Assembly: GCA_038198445.1 (NCBI GenBank)
Contig: JBBPZZ010000105.1
Span: 1 to 7,762 of the forward strand
Direction of reading: 5' to 3'
From: JACDDK01 sp038198445
GTDB lineage: Bacteria; Actinomycetota; Rubrobacteria; Rubrobacterales; Rubrobacteraceae
Length of the DNA stretch: 7,762 nt
Below are positions 1 through 5,323 of this stretch, in pieces (positions within the stretch are counted from its first letter, which is position 1; every line of letters begins with the position of its first letter). The notes under the pieces are model-generated. The model was not told the origin of the DNA. It ran no database searches and saw only the letters and a program-made list of their open reading frames with translations. Both the position numbers and the translations under genes were made by a program.

Positions 1-70
1 CGAGAAGACCGGAGCGAAAGACCCGGACGACCTGCACCTCCAACACGTCTTCGACTACCGGCTCGCGTGA
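1..70 (+). CDS. C-terminal fragment of an unrecognised protein (5' end outside window)
   Basis: An open frame enters from the left edge (first full codon at base 2) and ends at TGA 68-70, giving 22 residues that finish HLQHVFDYRLA. Codon choice is strongly GC-biased in the third position, like the genes that follow, so it looks like genuine coding sequence. The fragment is too short to assign a family. Its stop lies 6 bases before the ATG of the PhoD-like gene, which suggests the two are co-transcribed and translationally coupled. Confidence 0.55.
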   Translation, partial: EKTGAKDPDDLHLQHVFDYRLA

Positions 71-76
71 GCGCCG

Positions 77-1726
77 ATGCCTGACCTCATCCTCGGCCCG
101 CTCCTGCGGTACGTGGACGCCTCGGACGCGACCATCTGGGTAGAGACCGACGCCGCCTGCGAGGTGGAGGTCAGGGTAGGAGACTCAACCTTCCGCGCTC
201 GTACCTTCCACGTCGAGGGCCATCACTACGCGGTCCCCCACGTCTCCGGCCTGGAACCCGGCGAGTTCCACGAGTACGAGGTCGCGCTCGATGACAAGAA
301 GGTCTGGCCCGAGCCGTACTCGGAGTATCCGCCGAGCTTCATCCGAACGATCGCGCCGGGAGAGAAAGTCCGGCTGGTCTTCGGTTCGTGCCGGGTGTGC
401 GTGCCGCACGAGCCGCCGTACACTTTGAGCAAGGAACAGGACAGTCGCGGCAATGAGATAGACGCGCTGTACGCGCTGACGGAGCGGATGCGCCGGGAGC
501 CGCGCGAAGAGTGGCCGCATGGGCTCGTGATGTTGGGGGATCAAATCTACGCCGACAAAATCTCCCTCAACGCCCAGGAGTTCATCCGAAACAAGCGTGA
601 TACGGAGAAGCCACCCGGCGAAACGGTAGCGGACTTCGAGGAGTACACCCGGCTGTATTGGGACTCGTGGGGAGACCCGCCAATACGGTGGCTCCTCTCC
701 ACGGTATCCAGCGCCATGATCTTCGACGACCACGAGCTCGCCGACGACTGGAATATCTCCGAGGCGTGGGTGGACGAGGTCCGGCGAAACCCGTGGTGGG
801 ACGCGCAGATAATCGGCGGGTACATGTCGTACTGGATCTACCAGCACCTCGGCAACCTCTCGCCGAAGCACCTCAAGACCAACGACCTGTACGAGGAAGC
901 TCAGCAAACCGAAGACGCCGGTCCCGCCCTCCGCGCCTTCTCCTACAAGGCCGGACGCGAAGCCGAGGGTACGCGCTGGAGCTTCCACCGCGACTTCGGA
1001 GACACCCGCCTCATCGTCATAGACTCGCGGGCCGGTCGGGTGCTCACCGAGGAGCGCCGCTCGATGGTGGACGACGACGAGTGGGCCTGGATCGAAGACA
1101 AGGCAACCGGAGACTTCGATCACCTCCTCATAGGGACCTCCCTCCCGGTACTCATGGGTCAGGGGATGCACCACCTCGAAGCCTGGAACGAAGCCGTCTG
1201 CAAGGGAGCCTGGGGAGCGCGGACCGCCCGCCGCGCGGAGAACCTGCGCCAGTCCCTCGACATCGAACATTGGGCCGCCTTCCACGACTCCTTCGAGAAG
1301 CTGGTCGAGTTGATCCGTGCCGTAGGCGCCGGCGAACGCGGTCGCGCCCCCCACTCCATAACCATCCTCTCCGGCGACGTACACCACTCCTACCTCGCCG
1401 AAGCCACGTTCGCGGAGGGCGTGCGGAGCGCCATCCACCAGGCCGTTTGCTCCCCGTTCCGCAACGAGCTTGAAGCCCAGAAGACCCGCATCTTCAAAGC
1501 CGGATGGTCGAAGGCGGGCCAGTTGGCCGGACGCCTGCTCGCCCGGTCCGCCGGCGTGCGCGACCCGGACCTCAAATGGAGCCTAACCCACGACGGCGTA
1601 TGGTTCGACAATCAAGTCGGCACGATAGAGCTGGACGGAAAAGACGCGAGCCTCATGTTCGAGCGCGCCATATCCAAAGACGGCGGCCCGCGCCTGGAGA
1701 AGACCTTCGAGCGCCGCCTAACGTAA
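77..1726 (+). CDS. PhoD-like metallophosphatase (alkaline phosphatase D family)
   Basis: This is a 549-residue metal-dependent phosphoesterase of the PhoD-like family, expected to hydrolyse phosphomonoesters or phosphodiesters. Residues 1-95 form the N-terminal beta-rich domain that precedes the catalytic domain in actinobacterial members (it starts LGPLLRYVDASDATIWVETD). The catalytic motifs follow in order: FGSCR at 102-106, VMLGDQIYAD at 151-160, IFDDHELADDWN at 215-226, VIDSR at 314-318 and ILSGDVHHSYLAE at 430-442. The Asp, His and Asn residues in these motifs are the expected metal ligands, and all are present, so it should be active. I see no signal peptide or Tat motif at the N-terminus, unlike classical secreted PhoD, so it is probably cytoplasmic. 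No good Shine-Dalgarno precedes ATG 77, which fits coupling to the gene ending 6 bases upstream. The family assignment is firm; the substrate is unknown. Confidence 0.93.
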   Translation: MPDLILGPLLRYVDASDATIWVETDAACEVEVRVGDSTFRARTFHVEGHHYAVPHVSGLEPGEFHEYEVALDDKKVWPEPYSEYPPSFIRTIAPGEKVRLVFGSCRVCVPHEPPYTLSKEQDSRGNEIDALYALTERMRREPREEWPHGLVMLGDQIYADKISLNAQEFIRNKRDTEKPPGETVADFEEYTRLYWDSWGDPPIRWLLSTVSSAMIFDDHELADDWNISEAWVDEVRRNPWWDAQIIGGYMSYWIYQHLGNLSPKHLKTNDLYEEAQQTEDAGPALRAFSYKAGREAEGTRWSFHRDFGDTRLIVIDSRAGRVLTEERRSMVDDDEWAWIEDKATGDFDHLLIGTSLPVLMGQGMHHLEAWNEAVCKGAWGARTARRAENLRQSLDIEHWAAFHDSFEKLVELIRAVGAGERGRAPHSITILSGDVHHSYLAEATFAEGVRSAIHQAVCSPFRNELEAQKTRIFKAGWSKAGQLAGRLLARSAGVRDPDLKWSLTHDGVWFDNQVGTIELDGKDASLMFERAISKDGGPRLEKTFERRLT

Positions 1727-1733
1727 GAGGAGG
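1727..1733 (+). promoter_or_regulatory. Ribosome binding site fixing the GTG start of the cupin gene
   Basis: GAGGAGG begins directly after the phosphatase stop TAA (1724-1726) and ends 4 bases before GTG 1738. It supports the short 130-residue cupin over a longer reading frame that would begin inside the phosphatase gene. Confidence 0.75.
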
Positions 1734-1737
1734 CAAA

Positions 1738-2130
1738 GTGGAAGTAGTTAGATCAAACGACATGGAGACCCGTCGCGGCCCGGAGGACTGGTTCACCGGC
1801 AACGTGTTGATGGACGCGAAGACCGTCCCGAAACCCGGCGCGGGCCTCTTCCGCGTCTTCTTCGAGGCCGGAGCGCGCACCAACTGGCACACCCACCCGG
1901 AGGGACAGATCCTCTACATCGTAACCGGCGAAGGCCGCGTCGGAAAAGAAAACGGCCCGGTATCCGAAGTGCGTGCTGGGGACCTCGTCCACTTCGCCCC
2001 GGAAGAGAAGCACTGGCACGGAGCCGTCCCCGATACCTACATGGTCCACATAGCCATCAGCCCCGCCATAAGCACCGAAGGCGGCACCGACTGGCTGGAG
2101 CCAGTCACGGACGAGGAATACGGCGTCTGA
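1738..2130 (+). CDS. Small single-domain cupin, hydroxynitrile-lyase-like metal-binding type
   Basis: This is a 130-residue single-domain cupin. The start is GTG 1738, preceded by GAGGAGG at 1727-1733 with 4 bases between; the longer upstream frame would overlap the phosphatase gene and lacks a comparable ribosome site. Cupin motif 1 is WHTHPEGQILYIVTGEG (50-66) and motif 2 is RAGDLVHFAPEEKHWHG (79-95). Likely metal ligands are H51, H53, Q57 and H92, with H94 and H104 nearby. This His, His, Gln, His pattern, the EKHWHG motif and the C-terminal DWLEPVTDEEY match, from memory, the small Mn-dependent cupins characterised as (R)-hydroxynitrile lyases (for example from Granulicella). Most bacterial homologues have no known physiological role, so lyase activity is only a possibility. 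It lies 11 bases after the phosphatase stop and is probably co-transcribed with it. Confidence 0.9.
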   Translation: MEVVRSNDMETRRGPEDWFTGNVLMDAKTVPKPGAGLFRVFFEAGARTNWHTHPEGQILYIVTGEGRVGKENGPVSEVRAGDLVHFAPEEKHWHGAVPDTYMVHIAISPAISTEGGTDWLEPVTDEEYGV

Positions 2131-2188
2131 CCAATCGACACGCTAGCTTCCGTTACATCCGCACCTGTTCTCCACAAGGAAATGCATC

Positions 2189-2217
2189 TTGACGTGCAGC
2201 ATTCTTTTACTTACAAT
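2189..2217 (+). promoter_or_regulatory. Sigma-70-type promoter for the membrane protein/UbiA unit
   Basis: The -35 box TTGACG (2189-2194) and -10 box TACAAT (2212-2217) are separated by exactly 17 bases, and each differs from consensus at one position. Transcription would begin near 2224, leaving a leader of about 50 bases before ATG 2274. The promoter lies in an AT-richer patch of an otherwise GC-rich window, as expected for a real promoter. It is the only strong plus-strand promoter I can see. Confidence 0.75.
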
Positions 2218-2224
2218 GTAAGTA
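2208..2224. promoter_or_regulatory. Perfect 17-base inverted repeat over the -10 box, probable repressor operator
   Basis: TACTTACAATGTAAGTA has two perfect 7-base arms (TACTTAC and GTAAGTA) around the centre AAT. It covers the whole -10 hexamer and reaches the predicted transcription start, where a bound dimer would block RNA polymerase. The size and symmetry suit a dimeric helix-turn-helix regulator such as a TetR, PadR or GntR type, but that is inference: no regulator gene lies in the window. Confidence 0.6.
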
Positions 2225-2250
2225 TAGATCTGAGGCCGGTAGTGTGGGAA

Positions 2251-2265
2251 CCTCTTGAACGGAGG
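2251..2265 (+). promoter_or_regulatory. Possible hairpin sequestering the ribosome binding site of the 279-residue membrane protein
   Basis: The Shine-Dalgarno GGAGG (2261-2265) ends 8 bases before ATG 2274. Just upstream, CCTCT (2251-2255) can pair with it, with one G-T wobble and a 5-base loop (TGAAC). A second GAGG at 2232-2235 could pair with the same CCTC and free the ribosome site. The ribosome site itself is convincing; the switching idea is weak because the stems are only 4-5 base pairs. Confidence 0.3.
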
Positions 2266-2273
2266 CGGGGAAG

Positions 2274-3113
2274 ATGACCGCGGGCGCAAAGAGCTTTCGG
2301 ACGTTGATGGTGGCGGTTGCGCTCTTTGGTCTGGCCGGCGGCTTGGTGGCGGTGGCGATACCGTATCTTTCCCCGCCATATGAGAGACCGGGGTTCACGG
2401 TGTTTCTCGCGGCCGGGTTTGCTGTCATTATTCTTACCGCCGGTCTCTTTGGTTTCATCGACCGTCTGGGCATGGGGTTTGGCAGGACGGCGCTGGTACT
2501 GGCGTTCGGCTACAACGCTTTGATCGGTACGGTCAAGCTCGGTCTGGCGCCGGCCGGATTGTACAGGGCCAACCAGATACAGCAGTTCGATACCTCGTCC
2601 GGTGATCCCAACAGCCCACTGTTCTATGTAGCGGTCGGGACGGCGGTGCTTTTTCTCTACCTGGTCGTCTTTCGGGTGATGTACCGGCTCTTCAAGCGGC
2701 GGTTCCAACGCCGGGCCGGGGCGCGGACGCCTGGACCGTGGGTGGATAGGATGGATACGCGGGCCACCCGCCGTACCGTCATCATAATCGTGGTGGCGGT
2801 CGGCGCAATCCTGGCCGCCATCTTCTGGATAGTGCCGGTGTTTTTCGTCGCGCTGCCAACGCTCTCTTATCTGACGTATATCTTTACGACGTTCGGCGCG
2901 GCGATCGCGATGGCGCTTTTTCTGGCGGCTTTCCTGGCTTACAGGGCTTTCGACGAGGTCGAGAAGCAGGCTGTTCGACTGGGCGATGCGACTCTTCTGG
3001 CCAACTTCTTCTGGCTGGGGCTTTCCCTGATCCTGCTCTACCACGTCATGTGGGCGGTCTTTCTGCTGACGATGGTGAGCATCTGGCCGTTTCGGACCTA
3101 CACGCCCAAGTAG
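2274..3113 (+). CDS. Unrecognised integral membrane protein with about seven helices
   Basis: I do not recognise the family of this 279-residue protein. Hydrophobic segments suggest membrane helices near residues 10-31, 40-62, 70-90, 115-137, 167-190, 197-223 and 238-268. Between helices 3 and 4 lies a polar loop (about 91-114, including RANQIQQFDTSSGD). Between helices 4 and 5 lies a strongly basic loop (RLFKRRFQRR, 138-147), which by the positive-inside rule should be cytoplasmic. There is no signal peptide, no cysteine, and no obvious catalytic or haem-binding motif. The start is ATG 2274 with GGAGG at 2261-2265. A strong promoter with an operator-like palindrome precedes it, and the UbiA prenyltransferase starts 2 bases after its stop. 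The tight coupling suggests it works with that enzyme, for example on an isoprenoid lipid or quinone in the membrane, but this is inference. Codons such as TTT, CTT and ATT are more frequent here than in the flanking soluble-protein genes, which is partly explained by its hydrophobicity. Confidence 0.82.
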   Translation: MTAGAKSFRTLMVAVALFGLAGGLVAVAIPYLSPPYERPGFTVFLAAGFAVIILTAGLFGFIDRLGMGFGRTALVLAFGYNALIGTVKLGLAPAGLYRANQIQQFDTSSGDPNSPLFYVAVGTAVLFLYLVVFRVMYRLFKRRFQRRAGARTPGPWVDRMDTRATRRTVIIIVVAVGAILAAIFWIVPVFFVALPTLSYLTYIFTTFGAAIAMALFLAAFLAYRAFDEVEKQAVRLGDATLLANFFWLGLSLILLYHVMWAVFLLTMVSIWPFRTYTPK

Positions 3114-3115
3114 TG

Positions 3116-4096
3116 ATGGGGCTGTTCGTCCTGTACTGGAGGCTGCTGCGCTACCGCGTGGCGGTAATGATCATTCTCTTCATGTTACTCGGGGCCGCGT
3201 GGCACGGGGATTTTACCGGGACCAGTTTGCGGATGATACTGGCAATATTGGCCCTGGCATCCAGCTACGTCAGCGCCACGAGCATCAACGACATCGCCGA
3301 CGAGGAGATAGATAGGATCAACCACCCCGGCGACCAGGGCCGTCCTCTGGTCGTGGGAGCGGCCAAAACCGTGGAGTTGTGGATAGTGTTCGGCGCGGCG
3401 AGCTTCCTCGCGGTGGCTCTCTCCCTGACCATCAGCCCGGGCGCGGCCGGTATCGTGGCGCTGTCGCTACTCATCAGCGTAATCTACTCCCTGCCGCCGG
3501 TCAGGCTATCGTACAGGACTTTCCTCGCGCCGCTGTCGCTGGCCGTCGCCTATGTCGGCATCCCGTACTGGCTGGGCGTCGTCGTGGCGGGAGAGGATCT
3601 GGAAGCGTTCGACCTTCCCCTGATGGCTGCCCTATACCTGCTGTTTGTGAGCCGGATCGCCTTGAAAGACTTCCGGGACCGGGAAGGCGACGCCGCCTAC
3701 GGCAAACCAACGTTCCTGTTGAAGTACGGCAAGCAGGCGACGTGTCTCACGAGCTTCGCGGCCCTGTGTACAGGAGATATATTTCTGGTCTCGGCCCTGG
3801 CCGAAAGGTTGTGGCTGGCGGCCCTGCTGCAACTGTACTTCCTGAGCATAATGCTCATGCTGTGGCGGCTATATCAGGCGAACGACCGCAAAGGCGAGCA
3901 GCTCTCGATAGGCGTGGGAGCCAGGATGGGCAACGGTTTACTCATCACGCTGCTCGGGGTCTTGATCCTGGCGAACACCGGAGCCGACTGGGTAACACAA
4001 ACGGCCTTCGCCCTGGCGCTAATGGCTCTCTACGCGATCAACCTGGTGGATTTCCTGCGCCATCCGGACCGGGCCATCATCGGTTACAAAGGATGA
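3116..4096 (+). CDS. UbiA-family membrane prenyltransferase
   Basis: This 326-residue protein belongs to the UbiA superfamily, whose members transfer an isoprenoid chain from a polyprenyl diphosphate to an acceptor within the membrane. Both aspartate-rich Mg-diphosphate sites are intact: NDIADEEID (58-66) and DFRDREGD (185-192). The family's YSLPPVRL stretch follows at 124-131. Eight or nine hydrophobic helices fill the rest. Length is normal for the family. The second motif and the KDFRDREGD-GKPT run recall the group containing homogentisate, chlorophyll and geranylgeranylglyceryl-phosphate prenyltransferases rather than CtaB/haem O synthase, but the acceptor cannot be read from sequence. 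ATG 3116 follows the preceding stop by 2 bases with no clear ribosome site, so translation is probably coupled. An adjacent in-frame GTG at 3113 is an alternative start; a GTG at 3050 would add 22 non-UbiA-like residues inside the upstream gene. Confidence 0.9.
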   Translation: MGLFVLYWRLLRYRVAVMIILFMLLGAAWHGDFTGTSLRMILAILALASSYVSATSINDIADEEIDRINHPGDQGRPLVVGAAKTVELWIVFGAASFLAVALSLTISPGAAGIVALSLLISVIYSLPPVRLSYRTFLAPLSLAVAYVGIPYWLGVVVAGEDLEAFDLPLMAALYLLFVSRIALKDFRDREGDAAYGKPTFLLKYGKQATCLTSFAALCTGDIFLVSALAERLWLAALLQLYFLSIMLMLWRLYQANDRKGEQLSIGVGARMGNGLLITLLGVLILANTGADWVTQTAFALALMALYAINLVDFLRHPDRAIIGYKG

Positions 4097-4198
4097 ACTT
4101 GATCGCCTCCGGTCAGAAAGATGTTGTTCAGTTTCTCCGGGCGTCTCAAGAATCCCTCGTCCCAACGGCTGACCCTACGTTCGGTTTTCCTTTACGCG
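4097..4198. other. Gap between convergent transcription units
   Basis: This 102-base stretch separates the end of the UbiA gene from the end of the FAD oxidoreductase gene on the opposite strand. A bidirectional terminator would be expected here. I see only an imperfect inverted repeat (CTTGA, then CGCC, at 4098-4107, against GGCG, then TCAAG, at 4140-4150) with a loop of about 32 bases and no T-tract on either side. No convincing terminator, gene or repeat can be called. Confidence 0.4.
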
Positions 4199-5311
4199 TT
4201 ATCCGGCGCGCATCTTCTGCCAACGACCAAACGATTCGGCGAACTCCGCAGCCAGCATCTGCGAGGGACCTTGTATCCCCACCTCGGCTTCTCCCGAAGA
4301 CGGTAGCCCGTCAGGGTAACGCAGTGAGATCCTACTGTAACTTCCATCTCCATGTCCGACGTAACACTCGGGTTCCGGCATGTGCGGTTCACTTGCGTCC
4401 GACAGTCCGAGGCGCTCCAGTATGGCATCGGCGGCGGTTCTGCCTTCCGCCGCCGCGGCATCCGCGGCCCGGGGCAGGGGAACCATTGCGGCGTCTCCAA
4501 CCACGAAAAGTCCCGGTACTTCGCTCTCGAAATTTGGAGAGACAGGTATCAGCGCTCCTTTGCCAGGAAGGTCGGAGAGTAGCGGTGACCTGACGTGCGG
4601 CGGTATAACGAACGCCAGATCGCACTCCAAAATCAGGCTGTCTCTCGACCGGATCTTGCCGTCCTTTAACCTGTCCAGGTCCGGCTCGAACCCTTTGTAG
4701 ACCTCGACTCCTGCTTCGGCGCATGAGCGCTCCAGAAATGCGGGTACACCGCCTCCGACAGCGGCGAGCGGCGTCTCTTCCGGGGTCGTGAGCACTACTC
4801 TAGTCTCGCGTCCCGCGTCACGCTGGAGTGAGGCGAGTTCCATCGCCATGCCGAAGGGCGCGGGCGGACAACGGTAGGGCAAGGAAGAAATGATGATGGC
4901 GATAGTCTGGCCTCGAAAATACTTCATAGCTCTCGACGCGGCCTCCGCACCTGCTGGATCCCAGAAGGCGTATATATTCGGCTCATCCGGCACCCGCGCC
5001 TCGTCGAGCGCGAGTCCTGGCGCGGCCACGACTGCATCAGCCTCGTAAGTCTCTCCGTCAACTACTACACCGCTACCGGAGACCTCCTCTACCTCTCCGA
5101 ACCTAAGCTCCACGTCCTCCAGATCCAGCGTTGCGCGCCAGCGTTCGCGGGGCGTCTTCCCCAGAAAGATGGGTATGGTTCCCGGCAGGTACTCGACGTA
5201 GGACTCTCGTTCGAAGAGGGTTACCTCCACCTCATCCCCGGCGCGGTCTTTCAACCTGCGCGCGGCGGATATACCGCCCGGTCCAGCGCCGACAACGGCT
5301 ACACGGGACAC
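4199..5311 (-). CDS. SQR/NDH-2-like FAD-dependent oxidoreductase
   Basis: This is a 370-residue flavoprotein of the FAD/NAD(P)-binding oxidoreductase superfamily, closest in style to sulfide:quinone reductase, flavocytochrome c and type II NADH dehydrogenase. The N-terminal nucleotide-binding site is VAVVGAGPGGISAARRL (4-20), with E34 at the end of the second strand positioned to bind ribose. YRCPPAPFGMAMEL (146-159) holds C148 at the place of the conserved SQR cysteine, and VPGLFVVGDAA (265-275) is the second FAD contact. The tail around PECYVGHGDGSYS (313-325) resembles the usual C-terminal part of SQR-like proteins. The remaining cysteines (197, 230, 316) do not sit where the SQR trisulfide partners normally lie, so sulfide oxidation is doubtful. 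The start is GTG 5311, with AAAGGAG upstream and 10 bases after the HisD-like stop; a longer frame to 5419 would overlap that gene with a non-homologous extension. Substrate and electron acceptor are unknown. Confidence 0.9.
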   Translation of the reverse strand: MSRVAVVGAGPGGISAARRLKDRAGDEVEVTLFERESYVEYLPGTIPIFLGKTPRERWRATLDLEDVELRFGEVEEVSGSGVVVDGETYEADAVVAAPGLALDEARVPDEPNIYAFWDPAGAEAASRAMKYFRGQTIAIIISSLPYRCPPAPFGMAMELASLQRDAGRETRVVLTTPEETPLAAVGGGVPAFLERSCAEAGVEVYKGFEPDLDRLKDGKIRSRDSLILECDLAFVIPPHVRSPLLSDLPGKGALIPVSPNFESEVPGLFVVGDAAMVPLPRAADAAAAEGRTAADAILERLGLSDASEPHMPEPECYVGHGDGSYSRISLRYPDGLPSSGEAEVGIQGPSQMLAAEFAESFGRWQKMRAG

Positions 5312-5316
5312 GGAGG

Positions 5317-5323
5317 CTCCTTT
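5317..5323 (-). promoter_or_regulatory. Ribosome binding site fixing the GTG start of the FAD oxidoreductase
   Basis: On the minus strand AAAGGAG overlaps the TAA stop of the upstream HisD-like gene (5322-5324) and ends 5 bases before GTG 5311. This supports re-initiation at the GTG directly before the SRVAVVGAG dinucleotide-binding motif, and rejects the ATG at 5419. Confidence 0.78.

Noticed and set aside
185..1438. Long antisense open frame of 417 codons inside the PhoD-like gene
   Set aside because: It lies wholly within a gene with clear catalytic motifs on the other strand. Its translation is low-complexity, rich in Val, Gly, Glu and Arg, with no motif, and such long shadows are common opposite GC-rich genes.
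2215..2245. Divergent minus-strand promoter sharing the palindrome
   Set aside because: The complement offers a -10-like TACATT, but no -35-like sequence lies at the right distance and no minus-strand gene starts downstream of it.
2211..3044. Antisense open frame of 277 codons opposite the seven-helix protein
   Set aside because: The translation is an Arg, Gln, His and Pro-rich polar run without any domain, typical of the complement of a hydrophobic gene. The plus-strand frame has a promoter, a ribosome site and membrane-helix periodicity.
4098..4150. Imperfect inverted repeat between convergent genes as a terminator
   Set aside because: The arms are 5 and 4 base pairs, broken by unpaired bases, with a loop of about 32 bases and no T-run. 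A similar weak match is GGTCAG 4111-4116 against CTGACC 4169-4174. Neither supports a terminator call.
4093..4593. Possible third plus-strand gene starting at ATG 4093, overlapping the UbiA stop as ATGA
   Set aside because: The ATGA overlap looks like coupling, but the frame soon runs antisense through the 3' part of the FAD oxidoreductase, and its residues (Arg and Pro-rich) show no domain or helix pattern.
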